NCBI GenBank assembly: GCA_902806565.1 | Contig: CADCXA010000050.1 | Coordinates: 806,001-870,000, forward strand | Reading direction: 5' to 3' | Length of the DNA stretch: 64,000 bases | From: Hypoxylon rubiginosum | Lineage: Eukaryota; Ascomycota; Sordariomycetes; Xylariales; Hypoxylaceae | Part shown: positions 11,207 through 22,651 of the stretch, in pieces | Position numbering within the stretch: position 1 is the stretch's first letter | How the letters are laid out: every line of letters starts with the position of its first letter | Translations under genes and position numbers: made by a program | Notes under the pieces: model-generated | Database searches by the model: none | Told to the model about the DNA's origin: nothing | The model's input: the letters and a program-made list of their open reading frames with translations, nothing else

Positions 11207-12304
11207 CGTGTTCGCTGGTCGGGGGTCGGGATGGAAAGGGAGGGACAGGTAAGAAAAGACTGAACGAAAAACAATTGCGGCTTGGCTCTACTATAGGTTG
11301 TTAAGTCAATTGCTATTTCTCCTCGGTCTAATAATATCCGTTCACGTCGCAGGAAATAATGGAAAAGTGTAAACTCCGTCTATTCGCAATCGTCGTTCAA
11401 CGGCGTTTCCCGACGTCACCAGCTTGTGAATTAGGTGTTCTAGCTGTGCTCCAGGCGGCCTTAGGTGTTGGTTTGTACCTAAAGCTACCGTACAGTGGAA
11501 TCATTTGCCCTGGGGATGCCGAGAGAATGCCGCGGCTCGAGCTGGAAGAAAGGGGAAGGGAGTCGGCGATTCAAGAACCCCCGTAAGACCCTCTGTATTT
11601 TCTTAAGCCACAGGGGCTGGTGCGACTTACAGCCCACTGAATCGGGCCGCCAATTCAGTAGCATGGGATTGGGGGCAGCTAGATTTCCATTCGTCCTAGT
11701 TTCGATTCTCGGGAGTTACTTGTGATACCGGTGACATATGCTCACGAGAGCATCGTGTGGGTTTTTCTCTTCAGGGGCTCACAAGCTGTGAGGATATATA
11801 TCTACCTATGTACCTAACCTAAGCTGAGCAGGTGTTGAGCCAGACCGAGGTCAACAACAAATCCCGAGCAAATCTCATTTTCAAAGCTGCTTCAGACTTC
11901 AGTCACGAAGTTCTTAATAACGAACTGGTATTTCTCAGTACTTGGGAGCATGATGTCGCGACCATATAAATATTATATTTTTCAAGTCGCTATTTGATAT
12001 ACCCAAGGATTTCCTGGAAATCTTACCACCTCGTCTATACCGGTATCCTCTCGCCAGCCTATATACAGCGTTATACCTAGATGTCTCAGTATGACATACT
12101 TCTAAAAGCCCGTTGGATATTCATCGAATATTTGCGAAGGACTGAAAAAAGACCACCATCCTTCCTCCCTTTCCAAAGTGAGTTAATTCAATTTCATATC
12201 CTTATAAGGATCCCAGTCGTAGATGTTTCGTCACCAACGCCGTTTCGCGCACACACACACAAGATTGCTAGCTTTCTGCCGTCACCACTAAAGGCATCGA
12301 CGAC
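11207..12304. other. Intergenic region, no gene seen
   Basis: Promoter of the AhpD-like gene on its left side and the 3' end of the first ACS transporter on its right. The frames at 11359-11725 have no recognisable similarity and no splice-supported extension. A TACCTATGTACCTAACCTAAG-like word sits near 11803. Confidence 0.6.
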
Positions 12305-14502
12305 TTATAGCACCAGCTTGAATGTCGGGTCACGGTCGTCACCGAAGCCGCGGTACTTGTCATACTTGCCGTTCGCCTTGTCCCGGTTGATCTTCGCGCA
12401 GTACAGCACGTTGCAGAGGACCCTGTCGATCTGTTAGACGGTTGGGGTTCTCTATAAGGTCTCATCGACCAAGGTTAGGATACTCACAAGACCCATCCAG
12501 CGCACAGAAGACCCAGGATGATACTATGACCCTGGTGGTAGTTCGGTCCTTGAGTCTTGGGATATATGAAGACGGCGACGAATCCACCACAGTTGGCAAT
12601 CGCAAGCTGCAGGCCACTCGTGGTAGCTCGCTTGTAGTGACCAGCAGAGTTCTACACCATCCATTGTCAGCATGAGAACAGCTATGTGCATGGACGTTGA
12701 TCGACGCCGTGGCATTTGAACGAACGCTATGGGAGAAACGTGGAGTAAAACTTACGTTGGAGAGCCAACCAAGGACAGGCGGTACACTACTGTACAGACC
12801 AGTAGCCATGAGGAACGTCATGCCGTACTTGACCTGGTTGTTGTTGGTGTTTGCGATCACAGCATATCCGATGATCGCCAACGGCAGCGAACACAACATG
12901 ACGGGTCCTCTAACGCGGTAGTGGTCGGAAATGTACGCGGTACACACTACTTCGCGTAAGCCTCAAAATCAAGGTAAAAAAGAAGGATATGGTCGACATA
13001 CCTGTAACCACCGAAGCGACCGCATAGGGAATGACGGACCACAGCTGAGCTTCGTCTGCGGTATATCCTAAACCAGAAATAATCGTCGGAAGCTAATAAT
13101 TGATTATTAGGGGATAAGACTCAAAGGTAGGGTCGGTGCGACTCACGAAGAGACCGAAGCTGTACAGTCCACTGAGAATACCGAAGTATGCACAGGCTGT
13201 GAACCAAGTCTGCATGCTGAAGACACCACGAGCGACTTCGCCCCAAGAGAACTTCTCGGTAGTCTCCCTAAATATTGGTCAGCAAGATGTCACATAAAAC
13301 CAAAGGCTAAGCCAAGACGTACTTCTCACTGTTGCCGCCGCCGATGGTGGGTGCGTGAAGACGGCTGACAGCGAACTGACGCTCCTCAGGGGTAAGGAAT
13401 TTCGCCGATCCAGCACCATTGGGAAGAAGGAAGTAGGCAGCAATTCCGACCAAAGCAGTCTTTTAGAGGGTTAGCATTGCAAAATAACTGCTGCAGGATA
13501 AACAATCACTTACGAATAGACCTTCGAGCACGAAGATCCATCTCCACTTGTTGAGACCACCTCGGGTACCAATCTCTGAGATACCGCGAGCCAGAAGACC
13601 TAGATGTTGTCAGATATCGTCCCTCACAGAAGACTGCACGGCACGTTGAAGAAAAAACAGATGCGTACCTCCGAAGGCGCCCGACAAGGAGGCAGCAGTG
13701 TAGAAGATACCGATTCGCAGTGCAAGCTCTCCTCTCGTGTAGATGGTCGACAGGTAAAGGACCTAGAACGCTTGTGAGTTATGATACGTTGATAGCTAGG
13801 TAGACCACTCTACGTACAATTCCGGGTAGCAGACCACCTTCCGTCAGTCTAAAGATTCAGAGTTAGCAATTGGCTATTTTTAACGACGCCTCGCTGCAAT
13901 ATGTCGAAGATCGACCCAATCGGGGAGGGCGGAAGTAAGAATGAATTGACTGACCCAAGCAATGCACGGACGCCGACGAAGCCTGCAAAGTTCTGGACAA
14001 ATCCGAGACACATGGCAGAGATGCCCCAGAAGAAGGTCAGGCACGGAAGCCAGATCCCGGGCGTGAGCTTCTTGAGGATCAAGTTACTCGGGATCTCGCT
14101 CAAGATGTACGTCGCGTAGAATACGGCGAGACCTTGGTCATACTCATGGTCCGTGATGGCAATATCGCCCTCTAGGTTGTAGAGTCGCGCATTGCCCACG
14201 TTGGTCCTGTCCAGGAACGAGCAGAGGAACAGGACGGCGAGGACAGGAAGAATTCTAAGTTTTTTTAATGGTTAGACTTCATTCTGTTATATTATTTATT
14301 CCCCCCTTCTTTTTTTTTATAAACCTCTTCAGTTGATGAAGAGTCGAGTGAATGCTAAAGAAATGGTTGGATGGCACCTCGTGTCTAGCTTCCATAGGAT
14401 CTTGCGCGTTAGCTTGATGTTTTCCTCGCTGACCTGAACCAAGGTCTGGCCCTTCTCGAGCTCCTCCACCGTCGCCTTGTTAGGCTCGCCGGAGTCTGAC
14501 AT
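12305..14502 (-). CDS. MFS transporter, allantoate permease / ACS family (Dal5-like)
   Basis: Eleven exons (14502-14378, 14254-13955, 13848-13818, 13762-13669, 13599-13514, 13459-13323, 13267-13147, 13092-13002, 12946-12756, 12651-12488, 12422-12305) give 485 residues; every junction keeps frame. Seen: LFLCSFLDRTNVGNARL in TM1 near 50, ILSEIPSNLILKKLTPGIWLP before TM3, the ALLGLTEGGLLPG family motif near 145 carried on a 31-nt exon, the YTRGELALRIGIFYTAASLSGAFGGLLARG stretch split over two exons, and GHYKRATTSGLQLAIANCGG in TM11. The hydrophilic tail ending DRDPTFKLVL is typical of the anion:cation symporter family. It imports a small organic anion across the plasma membrane; allantoate, ureidosuccinate, nicotinate, pantothenate or short peptides are family substrates and the actual one cannot be told. 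The neighbouring Zn2Cys6 gene on the same strand could regulate it (inference). Confidence 0.88.
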
Positions 14503-15860
14503 CGTGGGTGGTTTTTGTTCTTCTTTCTTTCCTTGCGGTGTCGTCGAGAACCAGAAAGGGGAAAGCGGTGAAAGGAGAGGAGATTTGGGGAGTGGTGGGT
14601 TGAACCGGCTCTCTCTCACTCTCTATAAGAACGAAGAAGCAACGCGCATCCAAACCTTTAATAAAGCTTCGCGACCAACGCCTAAATAGGGAACCAACAC
14701 ATTGATGGAATCGCGCTTGGTAGGGCCCTGAGGATGTGAGAGAGACACACCAGTTGAGTTGCGGGGAATTTAGATTACTACATTAGCCTTGGTCCTTACG
14801 AGAGCTTCGTGTGCTACGAGGGTTGGGGGGGAACCAGGGGTACGGGCAGGGTAAGTTGAACACCATCCGAGTTGGAGTGTGGGGTAAGCCTTTGCCTTGA
14901 GAGGGAGTAAGCCGTAAAAGATGGTCACAATCGTCACAATCGTCACAATTCGTCAAAAGATACCAGCGTTAGCAGCGCGGAGTACTGCGGGGGACATGTA
15001 CTATTTGCGGAGCTTGATCTATCGCCGAGACCTCTTCGATCTCTGGGGTCGAGTCTACCTTGTCTACCTTGTCTACCTACCTAAAACTACTGTGTAAGAG
15101 GCGAGAAGCTGATTTCTTACTAGACAGACCTGCATGCCCAGAAGCCCGGGCTGGACTGGCTTCGAAGGGCTGACCACGGGGTTTGATTCCCCAATGCCAC
15201 CACATGATAAGCTGCTATATGTGCGTAGGATCGAAATGCAAGGGATAGTTGACCGGATATGCCCAGCTGGCCAATAGCCACGCTTCATCAGATATCACCA
15301 TTTCAGGGTCAATATGGTATATTGGCTTGGCCTCAACGAATGTGCGGCGAACAGCTGCGATAAGTGGCCGTCTGTTACATCGGGCGTGCGCAATGCCGTG
15401 CAAGAGAACAAATGCTTTGCACCAAGGCTGCCTGGCTGCATCGTGGCAATTTGTTCGAACGCCGTTCTAGAAGGGCATAAGAATGGAACTCTGCGTTGGT
15501 CTCTCGTAGTAAACAGTAAACATATCTAATAATAAGAGCCGTGTCTTGTGTGAAATGCTTGTTTGATTTTCATCAAGCTTATTGCCTGCAACCCTCCCGG
15601 TAGCATCTGGCTGCGAGAAGGGTCCTCGACTAGAAACAGGATGTAACCTGCTCGTCTCTATCTACCTCAACGTACGAGACGTGTGGGCTGTAGGATGACA
15701 AATGGCAAAAACAATGCATTGATCCGTAATTATCCAAAAACACCATTTCCAAACCTATGTCCAACACCACGTCAATGCTCCCTTTAACCGCTAAACGCCA
15801 TAATGCCCCGTGTCATCGTGTCCTCGTGTCCTCATACCCCAAAGACAGGGAATTTGTACA
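14503..15860. other. Promoter region of the ACS transporter, no gene seen
   Basis: This spacer separates the transporter from the Zn2Cys6 gene upstream on the same strand. It contains a triple GTCACAATC repeat 420 bases upstream of the transporter ATG, three GTCTACCTT units near 15052-15072, and a TGATAAG GATA-type site near 15204. GATA sites are the binding elements of nitrogen-regulatory factors, which control Dal5-type genes in yeast; one site alone is weak evidence. Confidence 0.5.
14924..14950. repeat. Tandem 9-mer GTCACAATC x3 upstream of transporter
   Basis: Three direct 9-base units, the last slightly changed (GTCACAATT), lie in tandem and are followed by a further partial GTC. They sit about 420 bases 5' of the transporter start. 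They could be an operator-like cluster or simple slippage. Confidence 0.6.
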
Positions 15861-18422
15861 TCAGGTCCCGAAGGTCGACCAATCCATCCAGTCCAAGTCG
15901 GCGCTTTGGAACTGAAAATCTTCCCAGAATGCATTGAGCCCGATGTCCGTATTATTTATGGCCTCATCCAGCTGGTTCTCGTTAGACATAGTAGAGAACA
16001 ATAGATAATCCGGGGGTAGAGAAGTTGCCGCGATCGGTAATTGTATAGCCCCTTGGTGGTTGGCCATGTGAGCAGCGTTCAAGTCGGTATAAAGAGACGC
16101 GCTCTTAGACACCTCCCCATTCGGCTCCGGCAGGAGTTGGGCGTTTTCCGAAGACCGCGACACATACTTCAAAATCTGTCGCAGCTGCCCAGCAAACAGA
16201 CAAGAGAGCCCTTTCCGTTGGATGGGGGCTGATCCTATCCTCTCCAGGACATCTGTAGTCTCCGCGATCAAGGCTCTTATGCTAGGAGCTAGACTTGATC
16301 CCCGACCGTCCGCGACCGTGCTAACACGAAGCGCGAAACATGCAGCAAAGGATATCATGATAGCAGTGTTGTTAGGCATGGACCTTAGCTGGTTTTCACC
16401 CTGAACAGCTACTCGTAGTACGTTCAACGCAGAAGAAAGACCGGCGGCGCGGAAGAAATGACGTGCTGCTACTGGCGCAGTGCCGTGGTTGATCACGGAG
16501 CTGTACAGAGATAGTCGGGTATGAGATGCTAGAATTTCAACGTATGGGGGCAACGAGAGTTCTAAACCAAGTTAGCTACGCAATTGGCATTAAGCGATCG
16601 TAATAGAAGACTCACGTTCTCGGTCGCCTATTTGTACAGGCCAAGTTTGGTACCACCTATCGAAGAATAGGGTGATTTCACTTTTGACTCGATCGACAAC
16701 GGACAGTTCACTAGTACCGTTGACGTAGTTGTCGCATATCGCTCGTACTTTGGCAATCAAATTTGCCTATAAATACTCGGTTAGTCAAGAATCGATGTTG
16801 AGAAGAAATAAAGGTAAATATTACCAAGTCTCTTCTCAAAACTGCAACCGAGACGATCGAGCCATCCCATCTATCCGCAATGTCGCTCAAGTGCCATTGA
16901 TCGCAATTCTCGATAAGTGGCGACATTGGTAAAACATAATCTCTTCCTCTCGCGAGGCACACACTAGACCAAATCTGCATTAGCCAATTGATCTTGGGTG
17001 AGGCATCGGGAGTATCTTACCCTCTTTCAAGAACGAATAGGGACAGCCAGGTCCGTTCCCTTCTTCGTAGGAGCTTCCGACCCCTCGGAGAATCTGGGTC
17101 AACATCGATAAATCCTTCCATACCGAGGGCTTTTCGGCCAGATATGCAATCGGCAACGGCAATGGTATCTCGCGGGCTTCGTGGCTCCGTTGGTGAATGC
17201 AGGATGATTTTATTTAGGGACAAGTCCAAGGCAATCGTCAAAGCCATGGACAGGTAGGTTGAAGTCTCGTCGTCAGCCCAATGCTCGCCGGTAGAGATCC
17301 ATGGTATATTAACCATGAACGCTAATACGATCTCCACAGACTTGTATCGCTTCGCCATGATGAGACTGGCGAGCTTTTGTCTATGATTCGAAAGTCGTCT
17401 ATATAACGAGTCCATGGACGGTGAAAACAGCGCCGACGCAGCAGCTATTGAGGTCAGTAAGAAGGCTGATCGACTTCGAACAAAGTCGACCGTATGTATG
17501 ACGGGGTCGATGCCCCATCGTGTGTGCGCAAGCTTGTCGTAGAAACTAGTTTCGCAATAGTTAGCAATAAGGAAGCTATAATTGCGGGAGGCAACAGTTT
17601 CGTACTAAGAAAATAGCACCTCGGCCTCTGAAAGGGTGATGAGTCCCAGCTCAATTGGGTCCAGGTCTTCGCCGACATCTAGCCGCGGCTGGAAACGTCC
17701 GAAAAACTTCTGTAAGTCGTCGCCTTCTCCGGCCAAGCCACGGCTCGGAGTGGATTTGGATGGAAGCCGGGCGACCCCAGCCCCTGGCCCCTGGGGGGTT
17801 ATAGATGATAGCAGCTCGGATGTCCGTGCGAGCAATTGCAATGGGTTCTCGGCATCGTCCAAACTTAATTGGTCATCCTCTATTTTAGGGTGCACTACTG
17901 GATCGTCGCGCGAACATGTCTGCGAAGGTGAGGTCCCCATTGAGGTTGAAGTCTGTTGCGGAGAGACGGACGATTGGTCGTGGTCCATTCCATTGTGCGT
18001 CGATATGCGCCGCGGAAGACCATTCTCTCCATTCAAAAGCTCTCTACTTCTCTCTAGCAGAAATCGCAACTCGGAGGCCTGTTCCGCAGTTTGGACCTGG
18101 TCAATAGAAGTGGCGTGGGACCTTCTCAAGGCCTGCTCTATCTGAAATACCGCCTTCTCCAAACCCGAATGTTTGCTGGGAGAAGTGTTAGCAGGGTATT
18201 TGGCGCAAAAGTAGCATGAAGAACGACTGGAGCTTACTTCTTTACTCCCTTATGTCGGCCGACGTGAAAGAGCGGCGCCGAACATTGGATGGAGCGCTGG
18301 GTGCATCGAGTACAGGTAGAAGACCCGTTGGGACGGACACACTTCAGCTTGGACTTCTTACAGTTGAAGCAAGCGGCGAGGCGCTCCTCATCTCTAGAAT
18401 CAGTATCTGATTTCGGCGCCAT
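15861..18422 (-). CDS. Zn2Cys6 fungal transcription factor
   Basis: Exons 18422-18238, 18175-17606, 17545-17021, 16963-16825, 16766-16616 and 16561-15861 give 756 residues; introns are 54-62 nt. The binuclear zinc cluster lies at 18-47 with spacing C-x2-C-x6-C-x8-C-x2-C-x6-C (CFNC, KLKC, STC, RC, IQC), followed by a basic GRHKGVKK linker. A long Ser/Asp-rich region (90-240) leads into the fungal-specific middle homology region from about 245, with FYDKLAHTRWGIDP, a WISTGEHWADDETSTYLSMALTIA helix, and ERGVCLARGRDYVLP near 425 spanning intron 3. The extreme C-terminus is acidic and aromatic (FWEDFQFQSADLDWMDW), typical of an activation domain. It is a nuclear regulator of unknown target. The adjacent ACS transporter is a candidate target. 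A perfect E-box palindrome lies 359 bases upstream of its start. Confidence 0.9.
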
Positions 18423-21400
18423 TCGAACCGATATGCCCAGACGGCAGACAAGAGGAGGCCATAGATGTTGTAAACATATGACGAGATTCGAGGTGGGAGG
18501 TCTGAAGATCGGGCGTAGCGTCAGTCTAGTACGGTACCAAGTGTACTTAATCTCCGGGGACTTGTCGTGGAGTATTCAAGTCTTGGAGTTCTTGGAGTTC
18601 TTGGTCTTGGAACTTGGGGGAGGGTTGTTGGGTCGTGGGTTCGTGGGTCGGCAGAAGTATGCTTGGCCCCGCACCTTTTTGCAACCTCTCCCTTCAAGCT
18701 TCCTTCAGGGCCGTCAGGGGTCTGGGGGGTAGGGGGTATGGAATTATGGAATTGAGGGTTATTTGATGGAGCTAGGTGTCTTATCACGTGATAAATGTCG
18801 TAGTCCTATTATATCTCTCTCACGCTTCTCTATATTGCTACCGTTCCTTTCACGTCCCGCAATCGGGAATGTTGGCAAAGGAAAAAGACGCTTTATGGGA
18901 AGAAACCGGAGCAGGCCAACACCAGACTACCAATCATCGACAGCACCACATCCCTTATTCGACCAGGTAGTAAGTCATACGGTAATTCATACGGAACTGG
19001 GAGCTCACTTACATCACATTATCCCATCCAGTTCGAAGGCCCGTGTGTTGTGTGTTGTGTAATGGACTTCTAGAATTACTACATAGTAAGTCTGTACGTT
19101 CTGCAGGATATTTCCAACCTTTCTAGGCAATGCTACTGTTTTACCGGACCTCGGGGACCCATTGGCCTCGCTTTCGAATAAAGTAAGTCAGGGTCTTGCA
19201 ATGCCGCCTCGCTTGGCTGCTTACTTGACACATTCCTCATCTGGCCCTACAGTTCATAATCAGAAAGGACCCGTTACTCATCGATGACGTTTGAGAACAC
19301 CACCCGGCTCATATGAACAGCCACTGGACGGGCCGCCAACTTTGGTCGATATAAAACATAGGACAATGCTATACATTTGTTAAGAAGCTACATGCTATCA
19401 ACCGTGTCTGGGACCGGTCCTAGGCTCGATTGAATTATGACCAGGTACGGAAATAATTTGCGATAATGTGCTCAAGGGCAGAGCGAGAGAGCGAGCGCAT
19501 AAGCGAATCCGTCTTAGTCGCCCAGATGTTTAACATGAAAGGTAACAAACAGCTAGACTCTGGGGCTGAGCCGCGGAGATGGAAGAACTAACAATTGGAC
19601 ATGGATGACCTATAGCCGGACTCGCGCCCACTGGAAGCGCCACGGACTGCCAGACTGCCAGACTGCTTCTCGATAGGTAATGATACACGGCGTTCTGTCA
19701 CGCAATGCAGGTTTCAGGTCAGTCGCGTGGAAGCTGATACTAAGAGTCTGTTACTTCATCTTCATGTAGTAAGACAGGCCAACTCTTACGCTCCGGCAGA
19801 CGAATTAGCAGCCGCAGATGCGCTCTTGCGTATTCTTTCCTCGACTTGCATTACTAGAAAGCCCCATGCGCCCTATCAAATTGATCGTCGATCTCTCTCC
19901 TCTAGGCTATTCTGTATGTAGGTACGAACTGCAGGCTGGAATTGCCTGCGTGAGCAGCTGCAAGTGGCAAAGCCTAGGTGTTACTAGATACACCATTGCC
20001 AAGTGTTGCTGCACATCGACTTACCTATCGCGGTAACCATGTCCGTGGACACCACCTTTCTGTAATTATTACAAGGCTAAGATGTAGTAAAATCGTTGAG
20101 GTTTGGAGCCAGATATTGCATCTTGTCAGTGATATTGATATCTTTGTCGCCTTCGATTTTTCTTCCCTCCCTATCGAGCATCACCCAGATGATCGGCGCA
20201 CCCAACCTGGAGCCTCACACGCTATCAGTGCGGCTACTAGTTCGGCCCGTCTATATCAAATAAGAGATGTCGCTCACGGTGGCATTGCTTTCACTCTAAC
20301 ATGGCAACAATACTCACTCTCTATATCTGAGCTATAGCTCATTAACGAATTGTGCATTGGCATCGACGAGCTTCGGAAAATTCTTCGAACTTAGCATTGA
20401 CACGTCAAAGCTTGTATTGTATTTTATATCGCATATCGCACTCAGTAACCAACCGGAAGCCAAGCCGAATTTTCGTCGGCTTCCCTTCCTAAAGCAAGAG
20501 GCAGGAAGACGAAGGCCTAAACCCACCAATAGCTGGGTAGGGGTTAAGGCGTATATACCAGGCTACCAGGTATACGCCAGCGATAGTGACGCTATTTCTA
20601 ACACTTACTCCAACTCGAGATTTTTTTTTTCATTCATCCCTTGCGTTACCAGTTTCATTGGACAACCTGCGACATGAAGCATACCTATCTTCCATATACC
20701 GGTAAGTCACGTAGAATAGGGCTTAAAATGAGGGTTTGCTCACGTTCTCAGGAGTTATGTTCGACCTGTGTTCATTCCATATGAATATGACACAGGAGAT
20801 TCTCGAAAAAGACATCTCTTAGCCCTATAAGACCTATTATAATAGGACATGGGTACCCGTCATTAGGAACGTTTTGGTGAGGTGTGGCGGCTAGGAAGCT
20901 ATATCTCTAATCGTCACTGTGAATTACCCTAGGTCAGCTGGATGGCGGCAGGTATATAAGAACGACGAGTCCAGCTAACGAGTCTCTCGTATACCTATTT
21001 AGTATCTAGCAATCTAGGCATGCTAGGAGTATGCTAGGACGGTCAGGGACGACACGTCGAGAAATTGCGAGCGCTGCCCGACCCGAATTAGCCAACGGGG
21101 TTAATTGATTATTGCCAGGTGGTCCAGGTGGTACAGGCGGCGATTATGCACTGCGGAGTGCTAACTGCACTAAGTCCGCTCCCACCCGTACCCTAACCCA
21201 CCACTAATTCCACAAATTTCACCGGACCGCGTATCATATCCCAGAATAGGCCACTAAAAGAGTCGCACAGCTGGCGTCAGCTATTCGATGCCTTCGTAGG
21301 GCTGAAAGCTACGAAGTTCAATCTGACCACATCTAAAATCTAGAATTCTTTATTAAAAGAAGCGCGACTGAAGCAATTTTAGGAATTTCCAACACTCTAG

Positions 21401-21538
21401 GCAGTCATCGTTATTAAAGATCTGGCTACTCGTTGATAACTTCGCTCTATACCGTACTCATTTCTTACACTTTTCTACCTTTGACATATTCTCTCCGTTT
21501 GGTACCTTAAATATTCAAGGACACAATTTGTCGTAAAC
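18423..21538. other. Divergent intergenic region, no gene seen
   Basis: A 3.1 kb stretch between the Zn2Cys6 gene (-) and the reductase-like gene (+), so it holds both promoters. It includes a 14-bp CACGTG palindrome, a TTGGAGTTC/TTGGTC tandem near 18580-18615 and an ACTGCCAG tandem near 19650-19670. The frames at 19727-20677 are short and carry no recognisable domain. No tRNA or transposon was found. Confidence 0.55.
18781..18794. promoter_or_regulatory. Perfect palindrome TTATCACGTGATAA (E-box with GATA flanks)
   Basis: A 14-base perfect palindrome centred on CACGTG. RTCACGTGAY is the known site type of bHLH factors such as Cbf1, and the TTATC/GATAA halves also contain the GATA core. It lies 359 bases upstream of the Zn2Cys6 start codon and far from the next gene to the right, so it most likely acts on the former (inference). 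Confidence 0.45.
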
Positions 21539-22402
21539 ATGCATATCATACTCACAGGAGCGACGGGCCTGGTAGGCGCCGGGACCTTAGACGCCATGAT
21601 CAAGATGAAAGACATCACCAAGATTTCTATTCTCAGCCGACGACCTGTGAAAATGGCCGAAGATGTCAAGGACCCGCGCATCAACGTCATCATCCACAAG
21701 GACTTTGAGAAGTATGATTCTGAGCTGCTTTCTCAGCTGAAGGGAGCCTCAGGATGTGTTTGGGCTCTAGGCATTAGTCAAACTCAAGTTGGCAAGGAGT
21801 GAGTCCCCCTGCTCTGCATACAATACGGATGTTGCTATTCGAAATGGCGTACTACATACCAATTGTCCTAATTGATGACTAACGTCTGGCTCAGGGAATA
21901 TGTAAAAATCACAAAGGACTATGCTTTGGCAGCATCGAAGGCATTCCAGGCGTTGGCGTCTGAGCAGGAGCCCTTCAATTTCGTCTACGTCTCAGGAGGA
22001 GGCGCCACGACGGAGCCCGGCCGGTTCTCTGCCATTTACGCGCGGACGAAAGGCGAAACAGAACTGGCGCTGGCTGAGATGCGGAAAGCGAACCCCATTT
22101 TCCACGCCAGCTCTATCCGCCCGGCTTTCGTCGACTATGCAAAGCACGAAGCAATCAAACCCTACATCCCGGTTCCTAATCTAACGTATAGGATATTTCT
22201 ACCGGTACTTGGCCCAGGCATTCGATGCGGACTTCCATGGGCGTGGAGCCCCACGGAAGAACTAGGGCGCTTCATGACAGAGATGGCCATGGGTCGGTAT
22301 AAGAACCAGTTTACACAGGGCAAGGATATCCAGATGGTTGGCGAGTTCCCCATATTGGAGAATTCGGCATTCAGACGACTAGCAGGCCTTGATGGCAAAT
22401 AA
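21539..22402 (+). CDS. NAD(P)-binding Rossmann-fold protein (atypical SDR, HTATIP2/TIP30-like)
   Basis: Exons 21539-21798 and 21895-22402 give 255 residues. The N-terminus has the dinucleotide-binding loop TGATGLVGAG at 6-15, after the first beta strand, then SILSRRPVKM with the Arg pair that usually contacts NADP phosphate. The second half has FNFVYVSGGGATTEPGR near 128, the YARTKGETE segment near 149, where Tyr and Lys occupy the SDR YxxxK positions, and SIRPAFVD near 179. This is an extended-like atypical short-chain dehydrogenase of the NAD(P)H-binding group; the substrate is unknown. There is no cleavable signal. It is convergent with the second ACS transporter, 249 bases away. An epimerase-like or stress-signalling role is an alternative to simple oxidoreduction. 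Confidence 0.8.
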
Positions 22403-22651
22403 AGGGGGGTGTAGCTTCGCTTCAAATTGATAACCAGGGCGGTCGACATTTTCCAACTTTATAGATATCCACATTGTATCATATTATACCCATTAATTAC
22501 CTGAATAGATACCATTCCTTTATTGCATTGTACGAGACCTCTCTACCAGGCAAGTGGCTTTTATCACCTCGCCTTTCTCCGCCATATACAGACTAGACAT
22601 GCCAGTCCTCAGTAAGATTGCTTGCCCTTAGCTGTACAATACCACGCTTTC

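Noticed and set aside
15175..15203. tRNA T-arm-like sequence (GGGGTTTGATTCCCC then AATGCCACCA)
   Set aside because: The arm and a CCA-like end are suggestive, but no matching acceptor strand, A box or anticodon arm could be found upstream.
19727..20677. Series of short plus-strand frames before the reductase-like gene
   Set aside because: Different frames without linking splice sites or recognisable similarity.
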